From: M3007 sp965249785
GTDB lineage: Bacteria > Bacteroidota > Bacteroidia > Chitinophagales > Saprospiraceae
Assembly (NCBI GenBank): GCA_965249785.1
Contig: CBDFMU010000043.1
Coordinates: forward strand, 124,001-188,000
Reading direction: 5' to 3'
DNA length: 64,000 nt
The position numbers were made by a program, and so were the translations under genes. The notes under the pieces are model-generated. The model saw only the letters and a list, made by a program, of their open reading frames with translations, did not search any database and was not told the origin of the DNA. Below are positions 8,676 to 16,954 of this stretch, in pieces (position 1 is the stretch's first letter; every line of letters starts with the position of its first letter).

Positions 8676-10097
8676 TCAATATCTTCGATCACGGGTGGCA
8701 TACCTGGCTTTATACGTATCTGTCTTTTTCTGCAACCATGTTTTGCTATACAGATTAGAAGCAAGATCAATCCGATTTTGTATAATTTCTTTTTGTTCTT
8801 TCTTCGAGATCAGCATTTTAATAATCCGCACGGTTGCCAGAACACCTGCCACGGCACTTGTTTTTGGCTCCCGATGAATAAGCCAGGTTTCAAACTTCTG
8901 GCAATATTCAAAGGCATTGTCTTTATCAAGTTCCACATAACTCATCAACATCAGCAACTTACAACGGATATTATTAAACAGTCCTGTAAAATCAATCGAA
9001 TCAAGCGAAGTTAGGACTTGCTCAAAATTCCCTTGTGAGAAATTGACCGTGGCGCGGGCTAAGAGCACGATATGGTCACGTATATCTTCTGGCAAGACCA
9101 TCTGACGATCTCTTATAAATGAAGTAGCCCATGCATAATCTTTTGCGGAACAGGCTATACTGATAATATTGTTGAACTGGTCGGGCGAAAGATTTGTCGA
9201 GTCTTTAAACAAGCCATTTTTAAGCCCAAGCTGGTTTAGTTCATGAATTTTTTCGATGTTGTTTTCTTTGCCGTTTCTTATTTGTGTGGCGGCATAGTTG
9301 TGTAAATAGCCAAGCGCTCCGTGCAACTCGTCAGGGTCCAATTGATTGGCTTTGAATACTTTTTCGATCTCGTTGTAATATTTTTCTTCTTCTGTTTCGA
9401 TGAGTTGATAGATATTGCAAGACAATTCGAGCAGGGGCGAACTTGCTCTTATTCGATCTTCTGGTAAACGCAGCGGCGGAGCAGCAGGGGCAGACTTTGA
9501 CGCTAGTACTTTTTTTACATTCGCCAATTGGCAGGCCAGTCTCATCCTGATCGTTTCGGCGCAGACTTCCAGGCTATCCAGACATGCTTGTAAGTCAGTT
9601 ATTTTATCCGGCGATTTTATTAGTGCGAGCTGTTGATAATAGGAATAGCCAGCCGTCATCTCTACCAGATATTTTTTTGTATCTTTTTTTGGCTCCTCTT
9701 TCACTTTCGCGTAGAAGCGGCTGAGCTGTTTGGAATAATCTTCGTGTAGGCCACGCTCTTGCAATATATCCAGCCACACTATTTGAGTGCCTACAAAGTC
9801 GGGGGTCATCATTTTTGTCAACAAGAAATCTTTCAACCACAAATGCAGGTCCGATAAAGCATCCAGCATTTTTTTGCGGTTAGTGGTAGAGAGTTCTTCT
9901 TTGAATATTTTTTGGTACGCATATTCTATATCGAGCTTTTTTTCATCCTTGAAATCTGGACCAGACTTTCGGGCGTACTCAAATACCTGCAAAGCGATCT
10001 TCTCGCCGCCATGTAGCTGTCGCAGATATTTGTGAAAAGCAGGCAGTTCATCTGCGTTTAAAGTGCGTAGCAGCGTAAAAAATTTCGAGTTTTCCAT
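8676..10097 (-). CDS. Bacteroidota helical protein, paralogue of 6595-7974 (473 aa)
   Basis: All-alpha soluble protein beginning MENSKFFTLLRTLNADELPAFHKY, sharing its N-terminal block and general plan with the 459-residue protein at 6595. Later segments (CSAKDYAWATSFIRDRQMVLP, RATVNFSQGNFEQVLTSLDS) have TPR-like helix spacing. Start: ATG 10097, not the open-frame start at 10154, because a perfect minus-strand TATATTTG promoter (10132-10139) lies between them. An operator-like palindrome overlaps that promoter at 10138-10151, suggesting specific regulation. Function unknown. It is convergent with the small Fn3 protein, 23 bases apart. Confidence 0.85.
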   Translation of the reverse strand: MENSKFFTLLRTLNADELPAFHKYLRQLHGGEKIALQVFEYARKSGPDFKDEKKLDIEYAYQKIFKEELSTTNRKKMLDALSDLHLWLKDFLLTKMMTPDFVGTQIVWLDILQERGLHEDYSKQLSRFYAKVKEEPKKDTKKYLVEMTAGYSYYQQLALIKSPDKITDLQACLDSLEVCAETIRMRLACQLANVKKVLASKSAPAAPPLRLPEDRIRASSPLLELSCNIYQLIETEEEKYYNEIEKVFKANQLDPDELHGALGYLHNYAATQIRNGKENNIEKIHELNQLGLKNGLFKDSTNLSPDQFNNIISIACSAKDYAWATSFIRDRQMVLPEDIRDHIVLLARATVNFSQGNFEQVLTSLDSIDFTGLFNNIRCKLLMLMSYVELDKDNAFEYCQKFETWLIHREPKTSAVAGVLATVRIIKMLISKKEQKEIIQNRIDLASNLYSKTWLQKKTDTYKARYATRDRRY

Positions 10098-10131
10098 AGT
10101 TTTTCGATAAATTATTGCGGGGTAAAAAGTG

Positions 10132-10139
10132 CAAATATA
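10132..10139 (-). promoter_or_regulatory. -7 box TATATTTG for the 8676-10097 gene
   Basis: On the minus strand this reads TATATTTG, a full TAnnTTTG match, 34 bases before the ATG. No CAAA (minus TTTG) is present at the -33 distance; the palindrome takes up that side instead. Confidence 0.6.
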
Positions 10140-10151
10140 CTGTATGCAGTA
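10138..10151. promoter_or_regulatory. Operator-like palindrome TACTGTATGCAGTA
   Basis: 14-base near-perfect palindrome (one mismatch) directly abutting, on its upstream side, the -7 box of the gene at 8676-10097. The same sequence occurs as a perfect palindrome at 10583-10596. Half-sites GCAGTA also occur at 10508-10513 and, as TACTGC, near 10726. The position between -7 and -33 is what a repressor operator would occupy. Confidence 0.45.
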
Positions 10152-10884
10152 CATCTCGCATTTCTATTTAATAAATTAGATAATATAATATTTATTTTTA
10201 ATCGTAAAGGCGTGATAGACAACATTTTTGTTGACTCACGCGAAACTTGTCATAATGCTTTCGTTATTCCTCTACTGTAGTGCCAACCACCTCAGAAAAC
10301 CGAAAAATGTACGGGGATATCGAAGGAAAAACAAGGCTGAAACGCCAAATCTTGGTCAGTATCTTTACAACAGAATAGCGGCTAATATTCCTCTCCACCA
10401 GGTGAAAGGGTCGCCCCACCGACCCAGCGTACGAATTCCCAAAAACCTATGATCAACCCTGCGGCTTTTGTCCAAGGAAACTTTGAAGAGAAGCTATGCG
10501 ATTCAGTGCAGTAAAATGCCAATTATATAAATTATGAAAAAATTAAATATAAATATTTTTTGAGGGGAAACTATCACGCACCTACTGCATGCAGTAAAGA
10601 CGCCCTGAATTTTTATAAAACAATAAATATGTTATTGTATTTATATTTAAATATTTGAAAGTCAATTATTTAATGTATTGCCTGCCTGGCTATTGATCGC
10701 GTTGCTTCCAACCGACAGGGTCTTACTGCAACCATCAGGACGACATAAAACTACAAAAAGGGGAGGGGAAAGCGGGAAAAATAACAGTTTGCAAACGATT
10801 CATTTAGGGAGATTTTGCGACATATTTTAAAAACATATAATTACAAATGATACACTTTTATTTACAAACCGCTCCCTTAAAACT
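10152..10884. other. Long AT-rich non-coding region with palindromes
   Basis: About 730 bases without a supported gene. A 74-codon frame at 10228-10452 has no recognisable domain, start context or promoter. The stretch contains the perfect 14-mer palindrome at 10583-10596 and a 10-mer palindrome GTTTGCAAAC at 10787-10796. It is markedly AT-rich around 10520-10680 and 10820-10880. Confidence 0.5.
10583..10596. promoter_or_regulatory. Perfect palindrome TACTGCATGCAGTA
   Basis: Perfect 14-bp palindrome matching the operator-like site at 10138-10151 in 13 of 14 positions. It is isolated in AT-rich non-coding DNA about 290 bases upstream of the small HTH gene. Confidence 0.45.
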
Positions 10885-11190
10885 ATGCAAGAACCCCGAA
10901 AGTATATTCTAGACAGATTTCAGGAACACCTGAGTACGAGCTTCGACAGCTTCTGTAAACAACACGACATTGAAAAGACAGACAGTTTATTTGTGACTTA
11001 CTTAATTGACCAAGACTTGATTTCTCCCTCGCATTTACAACGCTATACGGTGCTTAGGGAGTACGAAAAAATCAGTACAGAGCAAAATTTTCCAAAAACG
11101 CAGGCGGTAGATGCGTTAGCCAACCGCTTTCGTATTTCGGAGAGAACCGTATGGAGCATCCTGAAACGTGATAAATCCAGCAAGAAATGA
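10885..11190 (+). CDS. Small protein with C-terminal helix-turn-helix (101 aa)
   Basis: Short soluble protein beginning MQEPRKYILDRFQEHLSTSF. The C-terminal third reads QAVDALANRFRISERTVWSI followed by LKRDK. That is a plausible helix-turn-helix ('A...LA.rf.IS.rTVw.ilk') like those in small regulators or in phage/plasmid proteins. The N-terminal half is helical with no known domain. It lies alone between two long non-coding stretches rich in palindromes, and could be the factor that reads them; this is inference from proximity only. DNA binding itself is uncertain. Confidence 0.65.
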   Translation: MQEPRKYILDRFQEHLSTSFDSFCKQHDIEKTDSLFVTYLIDQDLISPSHLQRYTVLREYEKISTEQNFPKTQAVDALANRFRISERTVWSILKRDKSSKK

Positions 11191-11463
11191 CTCGTTCCTG
11201 CCTTAGTCGCTATTTTCTTCTAATGATCAAAGTTAACAGTAAACGGCTAATAATTCCATTTTACGCAGACAAGGAAAGCGTAAATCTGACTGAAAACAGA
11301 GTGGCTTAAAAGTGTGGAAGAGAGGACATGGGCAGTATGCGGGTTTGGCCCAAAAAATCAAATGAAAATCAAGTTGATGACTGCTTTACTACTGATTAAT
11401 TACACAGGCGAATCATGGGTTCAAAAGAAGGATATTAATCCACTGTTGATTACACGCGACGTG

Positions 11464-11496
11464 AAACCTATAAGGTTTTTAAAACCTTATAGGTTT
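11464..11496. repeat. Perfect 16-bp inverted repeat, 1-base centre
   Basis: Arms 11464-11479 and 11481-11496 (core CCTATAAGG / CCTTATAGG) are perfectly complementary around a single T. Palindromic 'ACCTATAAGGTTTT' elements are common between genes in Bacteroidota. It lies in accessory DNA before the phosphorylase-EAD gene. Confidence 0.8.
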
Positions 11497-11589
11497 AGTT
11501 GGATGATAATCAATGGTTTGCATGAAGAAACCAATGATTCGTATCAGACCGGAAAGAACAGCCAAATGAAGCGGGCCGCAAGGTAGTCC

Positions 11590-11619
11590 CAGGGTTTGTG
11601 TAACCCCACGCAAACCCTG
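11590..11619. repeat. Inverted repeat CAGGGTTTG / CAAACCCTG
   Basis: 9-bp perfect arms (11590-11598 and 11611-11619) around a 12-base loop, about 95 bases downstream of the previous palindrome. 'CAGGGTTT...AAACCCTG' is another intergenic palindrome type seen in this phylum. Confidence 0.7.
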
Positions 11620-11710
11620 CTCCAAGCGCCAAATGAAAACTTGTTTGCCATAAGTTTTGAGAATCATCAAAGGATAAAACCTTTTGCTCCGCAGGTCGCC
11701 TACCATCGAA

Positions 11711-13228
11711 ATGACCGTATTAATTCTGACCCCTCTTGCACTCGAACGTGCCGCCGTACTACGTCACCTGACGGGAGTACGCCTGGAACAACACGGGAAT
11801 AATCTTTACGATGTTGGAAAATTTATTGGCCAGCAGCAAGAGTATAAAATAGTACTTCGCGAGACCGGGCCTAAACACGCGGTGGTCAGCTCGGCCCTGG
11901 AAGAGGCAGTCAATCTTTTCCAGCCGGGCGTGGTGCTGCTGCTGGGTATTTGCGGGGGTATAAAAGACGTAGCGTTAGGCGACGTAGTGGTGGCAACCAG
12001 GGCGTACAACTACGATGCCGGCAAAATCACCGACAGCGGCGAGTTCGTGGCTCGGCCAGATGCCCTTCCTTTTAGCAAAGAACTGCTTACCGCTGCTCAG
12101 CGCACTGATCGCGAGAATAAATGGCAACAGCGTGCGCTGGATGGTGCCGCACACGCTAAGGTCGTTTTCGGCCCTATTGCTTCGGGCGACAAAGTAATTG
12201 CCAGCAAAGAGTCGGAACTGTACAAGCGCATCAAACAACATTTTAGTGATACCACGGCCGTTGAGATGGAATCTCATGGCGTCGCGCAAGCCGCTTATAA
12301 TCACCCGAATGTGCGTACCCTCAACATTCGCGGGGTGTCTGACCTCATTGATCACAAGTCAACCACGGATGCTACCGGCAGCCAGGAAAAGGCGGCGGAT
12401 GTGTCGGCGGCCTTTGCGGTAGAGCTGCTGTATGGCCTGGACTGTTCGCCTTTTATGCTACTGAATATGGACCCTAAAACTATCGCCAAAGAGGTGTTTA
12501 ACCGCTTATTTCCCGCTGGGCGCAAAGAGATCAACACCAACTTTGCGGTGGCTGATAACAGCGATCTTCGCTCAATATGGAATAAAGTAGAGCCTTTCAT
12601 CAGCGAAGAAGTAATTATTTTGGCTAATGATCCGCAGGATGCAGACGCACAGGCGGATGTTCGGAACCGCTTGAGGAAAGCCCTGGAAAAGAACGAAGAT
12701 TTACAAAAGGAGATAACTACGCTTTTGGAAAAAGCAAAGCCAGAGCAGCCGTCTATTTCCATAGAAAATAGTAAAAATGTGGTGGCTGGAAATACTATTT
12801 CGGTGGGCGGAGATTTTAGAGTGGGCGATGGAGATACTGTTTCGGTCGGAAAAAATGGCTCCGGCGATGCCATCAAAGGCAATAAGACGGTCGTGAATAA
12901 TCATTACTATGGGCCAACACCCAGTAACAATCAAGCCGATAACAAGACGCACAACGAGGAAATAACGAAGCCTACTCAGGAATTTATGGAATCCCTGCAC
13001 GAGTTGGTTGCGCGTGGAAGAACCAAAGAGGCTATTCCGAAATTATGGCAATTTACCAAAGCAAACAAGCCTGCGCTTCATACTGCCGCCCTGCAGTTGT
13101 CTGAACGTTGGAAGGAGTTCGAGAAAAAGTCGCTCATGGGCATGCTTTCCAATAGCGAACAAAATGTGGAACGGGCGCAGATTACCGGGAATTTGCTGGG
13201 GTTGATAGAGCAGTTGAAAGAGGATTAA
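11711..13228 (+). CDS. Nucleoside phosphorylase-EAD11 fusion, predicted conflict-system protein (505 aa)
   Basis: Residues ~1-245 form a nucleoside phosphorylase/MTA-SAH nucleosidase-type domain. It shows TPLALERAAV, LLLGICGGIKDVALGDVVVA (phosphate/ribose side), the AVEMESHGVA purine/ribose-binding motif, and IRGVSDLID carrying the catalytic Asp after Ser. Residues ~250-345 are helical. Residues ~350-400 form a Gly/Asn-rich linker (NVVAGNTISVGGDF, VVNNHYYG). The last ~75 residues match effector-associated domain 11 (ELVARGRTKEAIPKLW ... MLSNSEQNVERAQITGNLL). In the NTP-dependent conflict systems described by Aravind and co-workers, such domains couple sensors to effectors by homotypic contact. 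Start: ATG 11711 gives a clean domain opening (MTVLILTPLA). It has no operon partner; a second EAD11 protein is at 56690. Confidence 0.8.
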   Translation: MTVLILTPLALERAAVLRHLTGVRLEQHGNNLYDVGKFIGQQQEYKIVLRETGPKHAVVSSALEEAVNLFQPGVVLLLGICGGIKDVALGDVVVATRAYNYDAGKITDSGEFVARPDALPFSKELLTAAQRTDRENKWQQRALDGAAHAKVVFGPIASGDKVIASKESELYKRIKQHFSDTTAVEMESHGVAQAAYNHPNVRTLNIRGVSDLIDHKSTTDATGSQEKAADVSAAFAVELLYGLDCSPFMLLNMDPKTIAKEVFNRLFPAGRKEINTNFAVADNSDLRSIWNKVEPFISEEVIILANDPQDADAQADVRNRLRKALEKNEDLQKEITTLLEKAKPEQPSISIENSKNVVAGNTISVGGDFRVGDGDTVSVGKNGSGDAIKGNKTVVNNHYYGPTPSNNQADNKTHNEEITKPTQEFMESLHELVARGRTKEAIPKLWQFTKANKPALHTAALQLSERWKEFEKKSLMGMLSNSEQNVERAQITGNLLGLIEQLKED

Positions 13229-13290
13229 GAAACACTGCGTCGGCAGCTACCCATCGTTAATGATCATTTTTGGAAATCGTTCAACTATGA

Positions 13291-14019
13291 TCAGCCCATC
13301 TCCAGCACTCTTTTCTGCCGCACCAGTATTTCCGATCCTTCGGCCATAAAAATAGAAGCGGGCGGAGCCGACAACACCTCCACGAAATCAAGGCCATAAA
13401 AACGCGCTATATCGCAGTGAATATCGTGCTTTATTACCTCATACACGGTCCAGCGCGGATGCTCCACCGCATACTCGAAAGTACGGCGCGGTCCTCTTTT
13501 AGCATAGCCCCAATAGTGCTCGGTGATGAATTCAGCGGCACTACCCGCTTCCAATAGCGCAGGCTGTGGCTTGGTCTCCACAGAAATGCGGTTCCAATCG
13601 CCCCCGCTGTAACTTTTCCAATCATAACTGACCGTAAGACGCTCGGCTTCCATTTGCCAATGATGTCGCATTCGGCAGGTACTATAACTTTCGCCGTAAA
13701 TGGAATTGGCCACCCAAACGATAGCTGGTTTTGGCACAATTTCACTGAGAAAAACCACCCCGCGCCGCCAGGCCGTACCATCAAAACGTCGAACGTAAAA
13801 GCGCAAATTTATTTCCTCGAAATTGCGATGCAACGGAAAAGGCACTCCCAACACCTTGGTTTTCAAAAACATGAACCCGACCAGGCTCACATAACATTGG
13901 CCTTCCCAGGTATCCAGCTCAGTGCCATAGGGGAGATGTGGCTCCAGCACAGCGGGTGGCACCACATAGTTAGCCATGATAAGTTTGCGCCACTCGGCAG
14001 TCAAAAAAGGAGTCGGCAT
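13291..14019 (-). CDS. DUF2071 (YqjF-like) family protein (242 aa)
   Basis: Soluble protein starting MPTPFLTAEWRKLIMANYVV from ATG 14019; an upstream ATG at 14076 only adds an unlikely extension. The family pattern is clear: AEWR.L.MANY.V.P..LEPHLP.GTELDTWEG..YVSLVGFMF, then VPFPLHRNFEEINLRFYVRR and GVVFLSEIVPKPA. DUF2071 proteins share an acetoacetate-decarboxylase-like beta fold; no reaction is established. It is convergent with the phosphorylase-EAD gene and divergent from the SPFH gene. Confidence 0.85.
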   Translation of the reverse strand: MPTPFLTAEWRKLIMANYVVPPAVLEPHLPYGTELDTWEGQCYVSLVGFMFLKTKVLGVPFPLHRNFEEINLRFYVRRFDGTAWRRGVVFLSEIVPKPAIVWVANSIYGESYSTCRMRHHWQMEAERLTVSYDWKSYSGGDWNRISVETKPQPALLEAGSAAEFITEHYWGYAKRGPRRTFEYAVEHPRWTVYEVIKHDIHCDIARFYGLDFVEVLSAPPASIFMAEGSEILVRQKRVLEMG

Positions 14020-14226
14020 GGATAGAATTATCGGGTTGAAAAAAGTTCGTTTCGTTCCGCCTGTTCGGTAGCCCATCAGTAGGAGAAACGAAGCTATTCC
14101 CTAAACACCAATTAAGTGGGTTTGGCCGAGTTTCGGCGTATATTGCTCGAAAATACCCAGTATCTCGGCTTGGGTAAGGGCCACATTTGAGGCAATTTTT
14201 TACATTCATTCAAACTTTCTCCATAT

Positions 14227-15125
14227 ATGTTTTTGCTTATCCTGGGTATCGTCATTTTGATAGTGACTACCTCCGTTTCTAAAGTCAATCCCTCGCTTGC
14301 TTCTTTGGGTAAAGGCGGCCGTTTGTTCGGTTTTGGCCTGATTGGCGTGGGTCTGCTGTCTGCTTGTTTCGTGCAGATCGAACCCGGCGAAGTCGGCGTA
14401 CAAACGCTGTTTGGTAAAATACAGACTACTCCCCTGACCGAGGGGCTCAATTTTGTCAATCCGCTGGTCAATGTGCAGCACTTCGACGTAAGAACCCAGA
14501 ATTATACTATGTCTGCTCTGCACGATGAGGGCGCGCAGCAAGGCGACGATGCCATTCGCGTATTGACCGCCGATGGACTGGAAGTAGTCATTGATTTATC
14601 GGTGCTGTACCATATTATCCCGGAGAAGGCCCCGGACATTCTGCGCAACATCGGCCCTAATATCCTGGATAAAATCGTACGCCCGGTGTCGCGTACCAAA
14701 ATCCGGGACAATGCCGTTTTTTACGATGCCGTGGCTTTATACTCTTCCAAACGCGACGAGTTTCAGGTTAAGATTTTTCAGAGCATCGAAAAAGAATTTG
14801 GCGAGCGCGGCTTGGTACTGGAAAATCTGTTGATCCGCAATATTCAACTACCCGAATCGGTAAAACAGACCATTGAGTCAAAGATTAATGCCGAACAAGA
14901 CGCGCAGAAAATGAAATTTGTGTTGGAAAAAGAACGCCAGGAAGCGGAACGTAAACGCGTGGAAGCCCAGGTATTTCTGATTATCAACGCATTTTGACTT
15001 CCACTTTGACCGATAAATTGATCCAGTACGAGCAGATCAAAGCCCAGCGGGAAATCGCTACTTCCGCCAATGCGAAGGTGATTTTCATGAATGGTAAGGC
15101 TGCGCCGGTGCTGCTGGGTCAGTAA
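14227..15125 (+). CDS. Prohibitin/SPFH-domain membrane protein, frameshifted
   Basis: N-terminal membrane segment (MFLLILGIVILIVTTSV) plus a second hydrophobic stretch (FGLIGVGLLSACFV). Then comes the prohibitin-type SPFH domain (IEPGEVGVQTLFGKIQTTPL, MSALHDEGAQQGDDAIRVLT, DGLEVVIDLSVLYHI) and the coiled-coil 'EQDAQKMKFVLEKERQEAERKRVEAQ'-type tail. The frame breaks at about 14970: after GCC CAG the expected ISDYQRILTSTLTDKLIQYE ... VIFMNGKAAPVLLGQ continues one base out of frame to a TAA at 15123-15125. One missing base, probably a G in the CAGG run, restores a 299-residue protein. SPFH proteins form oligomeric membrane scaffolds. Probably a sequencing indel. Confidence 0.8.
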
Positions 15126-15250
15126 GTAAAAGGGCAAAAAGGCAAAGGGCAACAATCAATTAAAACCAAAAGTTATGTAAATCTTGCGTAAATAGTTGGT
15201 TTCCGTTGCCAGTTTGCTTTTTTGCAACTTTGCCATTTTGTTTTAAACTT

Positions 15251-16000
15251 ATGATCCAACTTTCCGCCGTCATCATCACCTACAACGAAGCAAGGAACAT
15301 CGGGCGTTGCTTGGATTCGCTGGTCGGGGTGGCTGATGAGGTGGTGGTCGTGGATTCTTTTTCGACTGATCAGACGGAGGCCATTTGTCGCCAACATCCG
15401 GGCGTGCGTTTTTTGCAACATTCTTTCGAGGGACATATTGAGCAGAAAAATTACGCATTACAGCAAGCCAATTTTCCATACGTGCTGGCCCTGGATGCCG
15501 ACGAAGCACTCAGTACAGAATTGAAAAAAGCTATTCTGGAAACCAAAAAAAACTGGCAACACGACGGCTACACCATGAACCGGCTGACCAATTACTGTGG
15601 TCAATGGATACATCATTCCGGCTGGTATCCCGATCAAAAACTGCGGCTTTGGCAAAAAGAAAAAGGAAACTGGGGCGGCACCAATCCGCACGATAAAGTG
15701 GAAATGGCAGTGGGTAGCACAACGGCGCATCTTTCCGGTGATTTGCGGCATTACAGTTATTACACGGTGCAAGAACACGTGGAGCGGGCGGAAAAATACG
15801 CCGCCATTGCTGCCGAAGCTATGCGTCAGCAGGGTAAAGGCGCGACCTGGTTAAATGTAGTTTTTAGTCCGATCCTCAAATTTCTGCGCAATTACGTGCT
15901 GAAAGCCGGGTTTTTGGATGGGGAGTTGGGCTATACTATTTGCCGAATATCTGCTTTGGAAACGTATTGGAAATATCACATACTACGCAGGTTGTCCTGA
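15251..16000 (+). CDS. WaaE/KdtX-like glycosyltransferase family 2 (249 aa)
   Basis: Begins MIQLSAVIITYNEARNIGRC from ATG 15251. GT2 hallmarks are the nucleotide-binding IITYNE start, DEVVVVDSFSTDQTEAICR, the ALDADEALS metal-binding DxD, and QKLRLWQKEKGNW near the acceptor site. The length and the 'H.Y.....hveraekYA.iAA' segment (SYYTVQEHVERAEKYAAIAA) are typical of WaaE-type beta-1,4-glucosyltransferases that modify the inner LPS core. The activity on LPS is family knowledge; the acceptor in this organism is unknown. It is convergent with the BatD-like gene and overlaps it by 18 bases. Confidence 0.85.
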   Translation: MIQLSAVIITYNEARNIGRCLDSLVGVADEVVVVDSFSTDQTEAICRQHPGVRFLQHSFEGHIEQKNYALQQANFPYVLALDADEALSTELKKAILETKKNWQHDGYTMNRLTNYCGQWIHHSGWYPDQKLRLWQKEKGNWGGTNPHDKVEMAVGSTTAHLSGDLRHYSYYTVQEHVERAEKYAAIAAEAMRQQGKGATWLNVVFSPILKFLRNYVLKAGFLDGELGYTICRISALETYWKYHILRRLS

Positions 16001-16954
16001 TGGAGCAGCCGGATTTTTGGTCTCCTGAATCATGGAACGCGCCTTTTCGATGGCTTTTTCGTGGAAAGCAGCGGGCGGTCTGGATTGAGCGTATTTAGCT
16101 AAATCGGCTTTGGACAATAAGTCTTGTATGGCTAAATTCAGCACTCTTGGAAAGTCGGTCGTTTTTAGCAATTGCTCGATTTCCATCGTCGTGGATTCCA
16201 GCGCAGGAATGCCGTAGCGTTTTTCCAAATATTCCCGCACAATCAGGCTCAATTCGGCGTAATGCTCCTTGACCTGATCTTTTTCCCACAGTCTTTTTCG
16301 TTCCAGCAAAGTGATTTTTTGCAACGCTTCTACGTGGACGGGTGGAGGGGATGGTGCGGGCGTAGTAATCATTACTGGAGGAGGCGCAGTCTTCTTTTTG
16401 CGACGCAAAAGTCGTCGTAGTATCAATAAAACGACTAATCCACCGACCGCCCAAGGCCAGTAATCCAGCCAATTATCTGGTGAACGCTCAATATCGCGGA
16501 TCGGAGCCATCGTCTCCACGTCGGCTTCGGCGGCAGTGGCCATTACGGTGAGTTGCAATGGGTTAGTCTCTGCCGTCTCGCCCAAATGCAGTCGCACCGC
16601 CAGCGGCGGCAGATTCAGGGTTGCACTGTCAAAAGTCACCAACGTGAAGTTCTGCACCCACTGCGGTCCGGTCTTGTGCCAGCCATAATGCGCCAGGATA
16701 TTTTTGGCAGGCAACATGGCAGCCCACGGCCCAAAATCCACTTGCCCCGGCTCCACCATAGTCCCTGCGACAAGGATACGTAGCGTAAAAGTATCGCCCG
16801 TTTCGATGCGTTCTGGTTGGAGACTCGCCGTTGCAGTGGCTTGCGCGATGGAACGAACGGAACAAAAAATCAACAAGCTGAGCAGCAGAATATATCTACT
16901 TGCTTGTCCAAATTGCTTTTTGCTAATTGCGATTTTGCCTTCTCTATCACCCAT
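15983..16954 (-). CDS. BatD-like membrane-anchored protein of the Bat operon (323 aa)
   Basis: N-terminal signal/anchor (SRYILLLSLLIFCSVRSIAQ), then a beta-rich exported domain (LQPERIETGDTFTLRILVAG) and one transmembrane helix (WPWAVGGLVVLLILRRLLRR). A cytosolic helical tail ends ...HEKAIEKARSMIQETK. This plan, directly downstream of MoxR and DUF58 genes, marks the BatD/DUF4381-type member of Bat ('Bacteroides aerotolerance') operons. Its ATG overlaps the stop region of the DUF58 gene (16947-16954), so the two are translationally coupled. The VWA-domain BatA/BatB genes that usually follow are absent; a glycosyltransferase on the other strand comes next. Confidence 0.75.
   Translation of the reverse strand: MGDREGKIAISKKQFGQASRYILLLSLLIFCSVRSIAQATATASLQPERIETGDTFTLRILVAGTMVEPGQVDFGPWAAMLPAKNILAHYGWHKTGPQWVQNFTLVTFDSATLNLPPLAVRLHLGETAETNPLQLTVMATAAEADVETMAPIRDIERSPDNWLDYWPWAVGGLVVLLILRRLLRRKKKTAPPPVMITTPAPSPPPVHVEALQKITLLERKRLWEKDQVKEHYAELSLIVREYLEKRYGIPALESTTMEIEQLLKTTDFPRVLNLAIQDLLSKADLAKYAQSRPPAAFHEKAIEKARSMIQETKNPAAPSGQPA

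Larger units (their letters stand above)
11191..11710. other. Non-coding region carrying two palindromic repeats
   Basis: About 520 bases without a convincing gene. A 90-codon frame at 11314-11586 reads straight through the palindrome at 11464-11496 and shows no domain, so it is not called. The two hairpin repeats are listed separately. Confidence 0.5.

Noticed and set aside
10228..10452. 74-codon plus-strand frame in the AT-rich non-coding region
   Set aside because: No recognisable domain, no TAnnTTTG promoter, and odd composition; possible but unsupported.
11314..11586. 90-codon frame running through the 16-bp palindrome
   Set aside because: The frame is kept open by the repeat itself and shows no protein-like conservation pattern.
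14960..14985. Programmed ribosomal frameshift in the SPFH gene
   Set aside because: No slippery heptamer and no downstream structure were seen. Because eight or more other genes show similar indels, a sequencing error is the simpler explanation.
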